From positions 1,426,001 to 1,490,000 of the forward strand of contig OZ244879.1 in NCBI GenBank assembly GCA_965221295.1: 64,000 bases of DNA, given 5' to 3'. How positions within the stretch are numbered: the stretch's first letter is position 1; each line of letters starts with the position of its first letter. Below are positions 52,842-61,218 of the stretch, piece after piece. The notes under the pieces were generated by a model. It was not told the DNA's origin. It worked only from the letters and a program-made list of their open reading frames with translations, and ran no database searches. Source of the stretch: Bin87 sp965221295. GTDB taxonomy: Bacteria; Chloroflexota; Dehalococcoidia; Lucifugimonadales; UBA3495. Position numbers and translations under genes: made by a program.

Positions 52842-54512
52842 TCAACCCGCGGTGGTGAGCAGTACAGACGCTTCGGCGTCGGCGGCTGAATCGCCGTCCG
52901 CGGCCTCCGCCGAACCGTGTTCCTCCAGAGCGGGCGTGGCCAGGGCGGTATTGAGGCCCACGTTTTCCCGGCCGGCGGGCTCGTAAGGCAGGCCCAGGCG
53001 GACTGCCAGGGCGATGCCGATGAGAGGATGCTCGCGGTTCAGACCGAATACCCGGCGGCGGCGCATTCGGTTAGTCTGTGGATCCCGTCCGCTGACGTTG
53101 CGATACTTGAACACATCATTGGAGGCCAGGCCGCGTATCAATCGCATGATGAGGGTGCGCGTCACGTCGTCGCCCCAGTGGGACGTGATGTGCGGGTCCT
53201 GCGCATCGATTCCGGCGCCCAGCGCTTCGCTGATTTCGCTGCACAGCGCGTTGAACATGACCTGATCGGAACCGTCGCGTTCTTCCAGGGTGTGGGCCAT
53301 GGCGACCAGATCAGCGATGCGGGCGATGTCGCGTTCGGAATCATCCGTGCTCGGCATGTCCAGTTTCGCCGCCGCCTCAACCAGCGCCGATTCGTGATCG
53401 GCCGGGTCGGGACGCCGCGCCGCGGTCCGGGCGGGCCGTGGTCTTTCCTCGACTACCTCAGGCTGCAATTCGTGATCGGGCGACGGCTCCTCGGCGTCGT
53501 CTGGCGCCGCGCGCGTCTGGTCTGGTTCAATCTCGACGTAGTCTCCGGGAGCGCCGGCATCGATGTTGTCCACCGCTCCTTCGCCGACGTATTCCTCCGG
53601 TTCGTCGTCGTCCGCGATTACCGGAACCGGGTCCGGTTCGTCGGCCATCAGGATCCAGTCCACCAAATCAACGCTGCGGATTTTGATGTTGCCCTCTTCG
53701 GCGACGCGGAGCATGAGCTTCTTGAATCCCGAGAAGCCTAGCTTGCGCTCGTCGAACCCGACGATGCGGCGCACCAATCGTTGCTTGAGGGAAGTCAGCA
53801 GCAGGGTGTGCCCGGCGGCGCGTTCGGAGCGGATCACGTCTTCGATGGCCCGTATCACCTCGGGCAACTGGTGGCGTCCCGGGTTGCTCAACTGCGCTGG
53901 AGCGGGCTGCCGGTGGCGTGGATAGGGTCCACGGTGTTGGATCGGTTCCGTCTCAATGGGATCGACGTCTGAGTCGTAGAAGATGAGCCCGTCGACGTGG
54001 TCGGCCATGCGCCGTGAGGTGGCCCAAGACACACCCACCACAAGCACGCGTTTACCCACGGCCCGAAGCGAATTGATAACGTGAATGAAGTCAGAATCGC
54101 CCGACACCAGGACGAACGTGTTGATGTTGGGGAAATTGTGGGCGGTGTCAATGCAGTCCGCCGTCATCTTCACGTCAACGCTGTTCTTGACCGCGATGGT
54201 CCTACCGGAACCGTAGGATCCCCCCGGAGGCAGACGGGTGGGAACGTAAACCGGTTCAATCCCGGCGGCGTACAGGGACGGTGGGTCTTGAATGAACTGG
54301 CTGGCGCCTTTGAGTTCGGGCGCTCGCGTCACCCAATCAGCGTAGGCTTTTCCGACAACTACCCGGCCGTGGTTGGAAACTTCTTCCTTCAGGGCGGACA
54401 CGTTGGGCGTTCTGCCGCGCACCGCCAAGCTGATCTTGAAGTTTTCCCAGTCTATGAATAATGCTACGTCTTCACTGAACGCCGGGTTGCTATTTGCCTG
54501 TTGAATAGCGAT
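52842..54512 (-). CDS. NYN-domain putative RNase with OST-HTH domain, non-canonical start
   Basis: About 556 residues. Residues ~16-175 are an NYN (PIN-like) nuclease: VALFIDWENF, VDVKMTADCID and FVLVSGDSDF supply the acidic metal site. Residues ~215-290 resemble OST-HTH/LOTUS (LPEVIRAIEDVI, LKQRLVRRIVGFDERKLGFSGFKKLM). An acidic Pro/Glu-rich linker and a C-terminal helical domain (ALCSEISEALGAG, VFGLNREHPLI) follow. The first core strand lies upstream of the first TTG (54428). The open frame upstream has no ATG, GTG or TTG. ATC at 54512, 7 bases after GAGG, is the most likely start; ATC 54515 and ATT 54506 are alternatives. Confidence 0.82.
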   Translation of the reverse strand: MAIQQANSNPAFSEDVALFIDWENFKISLAVRGRTPNVSALKEEVSNHGRVVVGKAYADWVTRAPELKGASQFIQDPPSLYAAGIEPVYVPTRLPPGGSYGSGRTIAVKNSVDVKMTADCIDTAHNFPNINTFVLVSGDSDFIHVINSLRAVGKRVLVVGVSWATSRRMADHVDGLIFYDSDVDPIETEPIQHRGPYPRHRQPAPAQLSNPGRHQLPEVIRAIEDVIRSERAAGHTLLLTSLKQRLVRRIVGFDERKLGFSGFKKLMLRVAEEGNIKIRSVDLVDWILMADEPDPVPVIADDDEPEEYVGEGAVDNIDAGAPGDYVEIEPDQTRAAPDDAEEPSPDHELQPEVVEERPRPARTAARRPDPADHESALVEAAAKLDMPSTDDSERDIARIADLVAMAHTLEERDGSDQVMFNALCSEISEALGAGIDAQDPHITSHWGDDVTRTLIMRLIRGLASNDVFKYRNVSGRDPQTNRMRRRRVFGLNREHPLIGIALAVRLGLPYEPAGRENVGLNTALATPALEEHGSAEAADGDSAADAEASVLLTTAG

Positions 54513-54886
54513 GATGGAACCTCGATTTGCCCATCGCGCGGGCTGTGTGTGGCGTAAAGTGTATTCTGGCGCATCGATAGCGTCAAGTTTGCCCCCATCT
54601 ACGGACGCGCGGGTTTCGTTTGGGAAAACAGATCGCGAAGAATTTCCAGTGTCAATGAGCGGCCCTTGCGGATTTGCCGCCGCCGCGATAACCTCAACAT
54701 GGCGGCGCTTCAGGAAGCTGCGGCATAGAATTTCGGATCAATTTGACGACCCCAATGCTCCATATTTGTGCGATGAACTCTGCGCCGTTGGCCATTGCTA
54801 GCTTTGGACGCAACCCCGGCCGGTTGCCGCTAATGCCCGCGGCGCATGGCGAATTGCCGCCGAGTCTGGTGGTTGCCAGGTGATCG
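54513..54886. other. Divergent region NYN gene / membrane module
   Basis: 374 bp. It contains the NYN promoter. An ATG at about 54529 (minus strand) opens a 14-codon frame, out of register with the NYN gene, that ends at a TAG across the NYN start. The right part has no evident gene. Confidence 0.5.
54558..54586 (-). promoter_or_regulatory. Promoter for the NYN gene
   Basis: On the minus strand, TTGACG (54581-54586), 17 bases, TACACT (54558-54563). Transcription would begin near 54551, about 40 bases before the proposed start codon. This places the true start downstream of it. Confidence 0.65.
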
Positions 54887-55471
54887 TTGGACCGTCAGGC
54901 TAGCGTGGTTGAAGCTGAAGCGCGGTGGCGGCGGTCATCAGCGGCGTTGTTGGCGGCTGCGTTGGTCGTAGCGGCCCTGCACGCAACGGCGATGGTCCCG
55001 CTGGTGGGCAATGCGACCGCCAACGGAACGTCCACGATAGTGATGGACCGCGTACAGGGACCTTACCGGGTGGTGGTCGGGATCATCCCGGCCCGCCCAG
55101 TCACACCTCAAACGCATCTGGCCATCCAGGTATTCAGCGCGGTGGACGAGCGATTGCTGAGGGATACGGAAGTCCGACTTCGGGTTGCGGCCACCGGCCC
55201 GGTGGGAGCGGCGCCGTATGGGCCGGAGCTGGCGCTGAACGATCAATCTCTCCGTTACTTCGAAACCGACGTTCCGTTCAACGTCACCGGCCCGTGGAAT
55301 CTGACGCTATCGGTTGCATCCGGCCTGGGGGAGGAGGAATTCGCGCTGCGCCTGGAGGTTGAAGAACCTCGTGCCGGGGTGCAGTGGATCTGGATCGCCG
55401 GTCTGCTGGCAGCCATATTCGCCGTGGGCGCCTGGACTTGGTTGACCTTGCGTCGGCGCAATTCCCAATGA
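54887..55471 (+). CDS. Exported beta-domain protein with C-terminal anchor
   Basis: 194 residues. An N-terminal hydrophobic segment (AALLAAALVVAALHATAMVPLV) is followed by an extracytoplasmic beta-sandwich (~50-160: YRVVVGIIPARPVTPQTHLAIQVF, VRLRVAATGP, PWNLTLSVASG). A C-terminal helix (IWIAGLLAAIFAVGAWTWLTL) and basic tail follow. The middle recalls FixH/YtkA-like domains. TTG 54887 has AGGTGA upstream. Its end overlaps the next gene as ATGA, so the two membrane proteins are made together and probably work together. Confidence 0.78.
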   Translation: MDRQASVVEAEARWRRSSAALLAAALVVAALHATAMVPLVGNATANGTSTIVMDRVQGPYRVVVGIIPARPVTPQTHLAIQVFSAVDERLLRDTEVRLRVAATGPVGAAPYGPELALNDQSLRYFETDVPFNVTGPWNLTLSVASGLGEEEFALRLEVEEPRAGVQWIWIAGLLAAIFAVGAWTWLTLRRRNSQ

Positions 55472-57036
55472 AGGTGCGCTGGATAAAATTGGTCGCGGTT
55501 GGAGCGACGCTCCTGCTGGCGGCGAGCGCCGTCGTCATGGCGCCCGTGGCCGAAGCTCACGGATTCGGCGAACGTTACGATCTACCGTTGCCCTTGGCGC
55601 TTTTCGTCGTCGCCGGGGCCATGGCGGTAATCCTGTCCTTCTTGGTGGCGGCTGTGTTCCTGCGCGGCCAAACCACCCACCTGGGGTATCCCCGATACAA
55701 CCTATTACGAGCGCCACGCCCGGTGGCCTGGGTGTTCGCGACCCCCTGGCTGACCGGAACGTTGAAGATTCTGTCGGTCTTGTTGACCATATACGTGATA
55801 GTGGGAGCGTTCATCGGTTCAGAGCGGGCGGCGCTGAATCCGGCGCCGGCGGCGATATACGTCGCGTTCTGGGTAGGCCTCAGCTTCTTTACCGCGCTGT
55901 TCGGGAACCTGTGGGCGCTGGTCAACCCATGGAAGGTTGCGTGGAGCTTTGCGGAGTGGGTTGCCACTCTCATGACCCCCGGCCAGACTCTGAGCCGCAA
56001 CCGGCCATATCCCAGGCGTTGGGGCGCCTGGCCGGCGGCGCTGGCTTTCGCCGGATTCGCAATCCTGGAGACCGTGGTCTCCGGGGCCGCTGGACCCCGC
56101 GCGCTGGGCTGGATCCTGGTGGCGTATTCCGCATACAACTTTGTCGGAATGTACCAGTTTGGCCGCGACCAATGGCTCAGGAACGCCGAAGGTTTTACGC
56201 TGGTGTACGGGTTTATGGCGCGCTTTTCCGTAACCGAAACGCGGGCGCCGGCGTCCGCCTGCCGCTCATGTTCCAGCGCCGGCGGCTGTGCCGACGGCCA
56301 AACCGATTGCGTCGATTGTTACGAGTGCTACTCAGCCGCGCCCCCGGATGAACGCGAATTCAACCTGCGGCCGTTCTGCGTCGGGCTGAATCGGTTGGGC
56401 AACGTGACGCCCGCCGCGGTGTGCCTGGCGCTGCTGCTGCTGTCGACCGTTTCATTCGACGGGTTGTCCGCCACACCGGAATGGGTGTTTTTCTCTACCC
56501 TGTTTTTGTTGCAATTCCCCCAAAATGGCGGCTATCTGGCGAACTTGGTGGGAGCGGTGGGCCTGCCGGTTGTGTTTGGTCTGCTGTACCTCGCTACCTG
56601 CCAGATGATGCGCGTTCTTGCGGGCTCGTCGACAGACCAGTCTCTCGGAGTTGCGGCGTTGGCTAAATCCTTTGCGTTCTCCCTGCTGCCCATCGCGTTG
56701 GCCTATCATTACGCCCATTTTCTGGGGTTTCTTCTGATCAACGGCCAGCGGTTCATCGTGTTGGCGTCAGACCCCTTAGGTTGGGGTTGGGATCTGTTCG
56801 GTACCGCTGACGCCCTGATCAACATTGGCATCCTTTCGCCGGTGTTCATTTGGTACTTTTCCATCTCAGCGATTGTCCTGGGGCACATCGCCGGGGTTTA
56901 CCTTGCGCATGTTCAGGCGGCGCGCCTGTATCGAAACCGCCGGTCGGCGCTGTTGAGCCAGGTCCCCATGCTGGCCCTGATGGTGTGCTACACTTGCGCC
57001 AGCTTGTGGATAATTTCACGACCAATCGCCGAATGA
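55468..57036 (+). CDS. Polytopic membrane protein (fenitrothion-hydrolase-like annotation family) with Cys-rich loop
   Basis: 522 residues. A signal-like start ending VAEAHGFGERYDLPLPLALFVVAG is followed by about 11 membrane segments (NLWALVNPWK, GWILVAYSAYNFVGMYQFG, AYHYAHFLGFLLINGQ). The AHGxxxRxDLPLP opening and the layout match proteins commonly labelled fenitrothion hydrolase in Actinobacteria, a weakly founded name. A loop at ~262-295 holds six Cys (265, 268, 274, 281, 284, 287) as CxxC-x5-C-x6-CxxCxxC, suitable for a metal or Fe-S cluster. It is coupled to the upstream exported protein by a 4-base overlap. Confidence 0.8.
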   Translation: MKVRWIKLVAVGATLLLAASAVVMAPVAEAHGFGERYDLPLPLALFVVAGAMAVILSFLVAAVFLRGQTTHLGYPRYNLLRAPRPVAWVFATPWLTGTLKILSVLLTIYVIVGAFIGSERAALNPAPAAIYVAFWVGLSFFTALFGNLWALVNPWKVAWSFAEWVATLMTPGQTLSRNRPYPRRWGAWPAALAFAGFAILETVVSGAAGPRALGWILVAYSAYNFVGMYQFGRDQWLRNAEGFTLVYGFMARFSVTETRAPASACRSCSSAGGCADGQTDCVDCYECYSAAPPDEREFNLRPFCVGLNRLGNVTPAAVCLALLLLSTVSFDGLSATPEWVFFSTLFLLQFPQNGGYLANLVGAVGLPVVFGLLYLATCQMMRVLAGSSTDQSLGVAALAKSFAFSLLPIALAYHYAHFLGFLLINGQRFIVLASDPLGWGWDLFGTADALINIGILSPVFIWYFSISAIVLGHIAGVYLAHVQAARLYRNRRSALLSQVPMLALMVCYTCASLWIISRPIAE

Positions 57037-57113
57037 CGGCCAACCACAGCCTACGCGATCAACATCCCGCGTAGCCAACACCCTGCATCAGCTACGCCCT
57101 GGAGGACTACCCC

Positions 57114-57947
57114 GTGCCCGAACGCAGCCCGAGATTGGAACGCAGCCCGAGATTGGAAGGAAAGGTGGCCATCGTAACTGGCGCTGGCAGCAGCGGCCCC
57201 GGAGTGGGCAATGGCCGCGCCACCGCGACCCTGTTCGCCAGAGAGGGAGCCAAAGTCCTGTTGGCCGATCTGACCGAGGACCGGGCGGCGGAGACTCTGG
57301 AATTGATCGCGTCCGAGGGTGGGATCGCCTCCACGGTTCAGGCGGACGCAACCAACGCGGAAGACTGCGAACGCATGGTTGCCACCTGCATCGAGCGGTA
57401 CGGTCGCTTGGACATTCTGGATAACAACGTTGGCATCTCCCACCGTGGCACGGTTGTGGAAATCGCCGAGGATGCCTGGGATCGAGTGATGGCCATCAAC
57501 GTCAAGAGCATCGTGTTGGCCAGTAAATTTGCCATCCCACGCATGATCGAAACCGGTGGCGGGTCGATCATCAACATATCCTCCATCGCGGGCTTGCGGG
57601 CCCATAGCAGCACTCCCTACACGGCCTCCAAGGCGGCGGTCATCGGTCTGACCATTTCCATGGCGGCAGACCACGGGCCGGATGGCATCAGGACCAACTG
57701 CATCGCCCCCGGTTTGGTTTACACTCCGATGGTCGCCCCGCGCATGGACGACGACCTGCGCCAGACTCGCAGCAATGCGGCGCCGCTGCGCACGGAGGGT
57801 ACCGCTTGGGACATCGGCAACGCGGCGCTGTTTTTGGCCAGCGACGAGGCCCGCTGGATCAATGGGGTGATTCTACCCGTGGACGCCGGGTTGGTCGCGA
57901 CCTCGCCGGTGACTTACGAGACCCTAGCGCAACAGGTGCGGTTGTAG
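57114..57947 (+). CDS. SDR family oxidoreductase
   Basis: 277 residues, classical SDR. The cofactor site is VTGAGSSGPGVGNGRA (a lengthened Gly loop), then LLADLTEDRAAE, NNVGISHRG, the Ser in INISSIAGL, catalytic YTASKAA and NCIAPGLVYTPM. It oxidises or reduces an alcohol/ketone with NAD(P). The start is GTG 57114, with GGAGG upstream. The N-terminus ERSPRLERSPRLEG comes from an exact 18-bp duplication (57123-57140, 57141-57158). Confidence 0.92.
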   Translation: MPERSPRLERSPRLEGKVAIVTGAGSSGPGVGNGRATATLFAREGAKVLLADLTEDRAAETLELIASEGGIASTVQADATNAEDCERMVATCIERYGRLDILDNNVGISHRGTVVEIAEDAWDRVMAINVKSIVLASKFAIPRMIETGGGSIINISSIAGLRAHSSTPYTASKAAVIGLTISMAADHGPDGIRTNCIAPGLVYTPMVAPRMDDDLRQTRSNAAPLRTEGTAWDIGNAALFLASDEARWINGVILPVDAGLVATSPVTYETLAQQVRL

Positions 57948-57977
57948 TCTGGTATAGTGAAACACGCAGGAGTCGCC

Positions 57978-58289
57978 ATGGTAACCCCAGATACGCAGAA
58001 CGTTCAAAACGCGGTTGAGGAAGTCGCGGCAACCTCAGCCGGCTCCAAAAACGGAAATGCGATGGACCGGGAACTGGTCGCGTTGAATCGCGTCAGCGTG
58101 CCGATCCTATTTGTCGCTTGTATTGGATTGTTGGTTGCAGTTGTCGGCCTGTTCACCGATAAATTTCTAGCCGCGTTGATTGGCAGCAGCCTGGTTGCAG
58201 CGGGAGCTCTGGCCTGGGTAGTCGCCGCTTCATTTGCGATATGGAAGATGGCAACGCAGTGGTTCAACGCCCGGCGAAATACCCTCTAA
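57978..58289 (+). CDS. Small two-helix membrane protein
   Basis: 103 residues. A polar N-terminal ~40 residues precedes two hydrophobic helices (VPILFVACIGLLVAVVGLF; AALIGSSLVAAGALAWVVAASFA) and a short basic end. Unrecognised. ATG 57978 has GCAGGAG 5 bases upstream, better than the GTG seven codons earlier. It overlaps the convergent gene 58286-58552 by four bases at the stops. Confidence 0.65.
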   Translation: MVTPDTQNVQNAVEEVAATSAGSKNGNAMDRELVALNRVSVPILFVACIGLLVAVVGLFTDKFLAALIGSSLVAAGALAWVVAASFAIWKMATQWFNARRNTL

Positions 58290-58552
58290 TCCGAGCCGCT
58301 TCGCAAAATGAGAAGTGCTGTCAAGGTAACGAATAACAAGGGCGTCAGTGCAGCTACGCAAAGCAGAACTAACTTGGCGTAACGTGCGATTTGTTGCAGA
58401 AACGGGTCATCTTGGGCGGCAAGTCCTATGATGATCACCGACATTGCCAGCAATACCAGCAGCAAAAAGCTGAAGACGAAAGCGTTCCTTATTGGAGTAG
58501 GCGCTAACCGGAGCGCTTGGGATATTAGCTTGCTCACGTAGCGCACTCGCAA
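58286..58552 (-). CDS. Putative small two-helix membrane protein
   Basis: Up to 88 residues from TTG 58552, or slightly fewer from GTG 58546. It has two strong hydrophobic helices (FVFSFLLLVLLAMSVIIIGLAA; LVLLCVAALTPLLFVTLTALLIL) separated by a charged loop. No RBS is evident and no family is recognised. The hydrophobic pattern and coding-like composition make it more than a chance frame, but it remains uncertain. Confidence 0.5.
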   Translation of the reverse strand: MRVRYVSKLISQALRLAPTPIRNAFVFSFLLLVLLAMSVIIIGLAAQDDPFLQQIARYAKLVLLCVAALTPLLFVTLTALLILRSGSD

Positions 58553-58592
58553 AACTCGGTTCCCGGTCCATTGAACCAGTAGTCCCGGCGCC

Positions 58593-59024
58593 TCACTCCT
58601 CTATCGACACCAGCGTAAGGTCGAAGGTGAGATCCTTGCCCGCTAGCGGGTGGTTAGCGTCCAGGGTCACTTCCACGTCAGAGACGGCCATGATGGTGAA
58701 CGTAACGCTCTGGCCGTTGCCCTGCTGTCCCTGAACCGACGTTCCGACTTCGATCTGCATGTCGGAAGGAAATTCGTCCCGGGGCACGCGGATCACTCCA
58801 TCGGGCCTGTGTTCCCCGTAGGCTTCAGCGCAAGGGATGTGAACCGTTTTCGTGTCGCCGGCGGCCATGCCTACCACGCCGTTTTCGAAACCCGGAATCA
58901 CTTGGCCGCTGCCGATGGTGAACGCCAAAGGAGTGCCGCCTTCCGATGAGTCGAACACTTCGCCATCGTCGAGGCGGCCAGTGTAGTGAACGCGAACCCT
59001 GTTACCCGTTTGCGCTGTCGTCAA
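58593..59024 (-). CDS. FKBP-type peptidyl-prolyl isomerase (SlyD-like)
   Basis: 143 residues. RVRVHYTGRLDDGEVFDSSEGGTPLAFTIGSGQVIPGFENGVVGM is the FKBP core, followed by an inserted-flap domain (AEAYGEHRPDGVIRVPRDEFP) and DANHPLAGKDLTFDLTLVSI, the SlyD-type ending. It speeds proline isomerisation and assists folding. The His-rich metal tail of enterobacterial SlyD is absent. TTG 59024 has AAGGAGG upstream; the longer frame has no FKBP sequence before it. Confidence 0.93.
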   Translation of the reverse strand: MTTAQTGNRVRVHYTGRLDDGEVFDSSEGGTPLAFTIGSGQVIPGFENGVVGMAAGDTKTVHIPCAEAYGEHRPDGVIRVPRDEFPSDMQIEVGTSVQGQQGNGQSVTFTIMAVSDVEVTLDANHPLAGKDLTFDLTLVSIEE

Positions 59025-59223
59025 TTTGCCCTCCTTCCCTTTTGGTTGGGACGCCGTGTCGTTTGGGACGCCACGTTGGGTGGAACCCCATGTTGGATTG
59101 GTAGCTGCGGTGGATGGGGCACTATAGCACGGGCGGCAACCCGCCCGGAAATATGATATGGTACGGCTATAATCGCGCCGCGCCACCGTTGGCATTGGGT
59201 TGCATACCGTCTGGGGAGGATCC

Positions 59224-60318
59224 ATGAAGTACGGACTATTTATGATGCCGTCCCATCCGCCGGAACGGAACATCTACGATGCCCACCAATGGGACCTGCA
59301 GTACCTCACGCTGTGCGACGAACTGGGTTTCGATGAAGCGTGGATCGGCGAACACTTCACCTCGCCCTGGGAACCGATACCGGCCCCGGACCTGCTGATT
59401 GCCCAGGCGCTGATGCAGACCAAACGCATCAAGCTCGGTTCGGGAGCGCACCTGCTGCCATTCCACCATCCCGCGGAACTGGCGCACCGGGTCGCATACC
59501 TTGACCACATCTCCCAGGGCCGTTTCCTGTTCGGCGTCGGCGCCAGCGGGTTGCCCAGCGACTGGGCCCTGTTCGACGTGGACGGCATGAACGGCGTACA
59601 CCGGGACATGACCCGCGAGTCGCTAGACATAATCTTGAAAATCTGGCAAAACGACGGGCCTTTCGAATACAAGGGCAAGTACTGGAACGTCAACATCCCG
59701 GAGCCCATGTTCGGTAGTCTAGAGTTCTTCCTTCGTCCTTATCAGCAGCCCCATCCGCCCATTGGAGTGGCCTCGGTGAGCTACAGGTCGCCTACCCTCA
59801 CCATCGCCGGCGAGCGCGGCTTCATCCCCATGAGCCTTGCCTTCAACGCCGACTATTGCCGCAGCCACTGGGAGGCCATCGAAGAGGGCGCGGAGCGCAC
59901 CGGAAGGACGCCATCCCGGGCTGACTGGCGCCTCGTCAGGGACGTTTACGTTGCGGACACGGACGAAGAAGCCCGGGACCTGGCCCTGAACGGCATGTTG
60001 GGCCGCGTGTGGCACGATTACCTGTTGCCGCTGTTCCGCGAATTCGACCTGATGAAGGTATTCAAGCATGACGATGAAGTACCCGATGACGCGGTAAACA
60101 TCGAGTACATGGCGGACCACCTCTGGTTGATCGGTTCGCCCGATACCGTCGCCGCCAAGATTCACCGCCTGTATCAGGACGTGGGCGGCTTCGGCGGCCT
60201 CCTGATGCTCGTTTATGACCAATCTGAGAACAACACGGCGTGGGAGCATTCCACGCGATTGCTGGCCGAGCGGGTAATGCCCAAGGTCGCCAACTTGACC
60301 GGCGAGGCCGCACCCTGA
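59224..60318 (+). CDS. Luciferase-like flavin-dependent monooxygenase (LLM), second
   Basis: 364 residues, LLM barrel: MKYGLFMMPSHPPER, CDELGFDEAWIGEHFTSPWEP, LGSGAHLLPFHHPAELAHRVAYLDHISQGRFLFGVGAS, and a C-terminal LIGSPDTVAAKIHRLY. It is closer in layout to alkanal or limonene monooxygenase-type LLMs than the copy at 28459. It uses FMNH2 and O2; the substrate is unknown. GGGGAGG precedes the ATG, and TATAAT at 59168-59173 may be the -10 box. Confidence 0.92.
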   Translation: MKYGLFMMPSHPPERNIYDAHQWDLQYLTLCDELGFDEAWIGEHFTSPWEPIPAPDLLIAQALMQTKRIKLGSGAHLLPFHHPAELAHRVAYLDHISQGRFLFGVGASGLPSDWALFDVDGMNGVHRDMTRESLDIILKIWQNDGPFEYKGKYWNVNIPEPMFGSLEFFLRPYQQPHPPIGVASVSYRSPTLTIAGERGFIPMSLAFNADYCRSHWEAIEEGAERTGRTPSRADWRLVRDVYVADTDEEARDLALNGMLGRVWHDYLLPLFREFDLMKVFKHDDEVPDDAVNIEYMADHLWLIGSPDTVAAKIHRLYQDVGGFGGLLMLVYDQSENNTAWEHSTRLLAERVMPKVANLTGEAAP

Positions 60319-60337
60319 TCAAGCAGCCCCCCCAATG

Positions 60338-60354
60338 GCCCCGAATTCCGGGGC
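60338..60354. terminator. Hairpin after the second LLM gene
   Basis: GCCCC and GGGGC flank GAATTCC, 20 bases past the stop codon; a short T run (GGGTTTTTTC) comes about 30 bases later. Moderate evidence for termination. Confidence 0.45.
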
Positions 60355-60525
60355 ATAGGCGGTGGGCCAGGTAGAGTATTTGGGTTTTTTCTAAAATTCC
60401 TACAGGTTGCGCGGCGATTTGCGTGTGCAGAACCGCCGACTTGATGTACGATAGCGATGTTACGACAAATGGAGGTGGTGGCGCGATTTCGCGCGCGCCG
60501 CCAGAAAAAACAAAACAGAGGTAGT

Positions 60526-60762
60526 ATGGCGACGCAGCGAATTAGAAAGACCAAGTTGATGCGCAGTGTGGAGGAGAAGCACGGCCAACCGCTGGAGACC
60601 CTGGTGCCACACCTGGTGAACGATGTTGGCATGAGTCGGGCGGCCGCTCAACTGGGAGTTAGCCCGGCGACTTTGGGCTACTGGATGCTGAAAATGGGCA
60701 TCCAATACCGGCGCGTCGCTCTCGCCGACGGGGAAACCATTGAGGTAAGACGCCCGGGCTAG
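60526..60762 (+). CDS. Small helix-turn-helix-like protein
   Basis: 78 residues. A basic start (MATQRIRKTKLMRSVEEKHG) is followed by ETLVPHLVNDVGMSRAAAQLGVSPATLGYWMLKMGI, which reads as a helix-turn-helix (GMSRAAAQLGVSPATLGYWM), and a short beta tail. It probably binds DNA; role unknown. ATG 60526 has AGAGGT upstream. The frame extends to 60457, but that part is Arg-rich and coincides with a GCGCG palindrome. Confidence 0.65.
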   Translation: MATQRIRKTKLMRSVEEKHGQPLETLVPHLVNDVGMSRAAAQLGVSPATLGYWMLKMGIQYRRVALADGETIEVRRPG

Positions 60763-60789
60763 TGGCCGGGAGGGTCGGGCTGCCCTAGA

Positions 60790-61218
60790 TTACAGCGTGG
60801 GCAGCCATGCGCCGCCCTCTGACGCTTCCATCGCTTCGTCCATGCCCGGCCACGGCGGCATCGTCACGCAGATGAAGCGCAGGGCCGCATCGGGCAGCGC
60901 CCGGAACTGAAACGCCCATCCGGTCGGTATCACCAAGGCGTCTCCCGGCGCTACCGCCAACGGCTCAACCGCGTCTGGGGCTACGCCAGGCGGGAGGCGC
61001 CACACCTCCCCGGCGCCCGCGACCACGTACCAAGCTTCTTCTACGCTGCGATGCCGCACCGGACGGCTGGTTGCCCCGGGCCTGATGCTGACCTCCACGA
61101 CGCTACAGCGGGTCGCGCTGTTGTCCTCAGTGAGCAGCAGACGCACCTCCGAGCCGTCCGGCGCAACGATTGGGTCGGACGACGCTCGGCCAAGTGGAGG
61201 GATGGCTGGCGAGTTCAC
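60790..61218 (-). CDS. Cupin-domain protein
   Basis: 142 residues. Cupin motif 1 is SIRPGATSRPVRHRSVEEAWYVVAGAGEVW, and motif 2 is VAPGDALVIPTGWAFQFRALP. Only part of the usual His ligand set is present (one His in motif 1, none in motif 2), so metal binding is doubtful. GTG 61218 has AGGA upstream; an earlier TTG-initiated frame exists but lacks cupin sequence. It is tail-to-tail with the small HTH-like gene. Confidence 0.82.
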   Translation of the reverse strand: MNSPAIPPLGRASSDPIVAPDGSEVRLLLTEDNSATRCSVVEVSIRPGATSRPVRHRSVEEAWYVVAGAGEVWRLPPGVAPDAVEPLAVAPGDALVIPTGWAFQFRALPDAALRFICVTMPPWPGMDEAMEASEGGAWLPTL

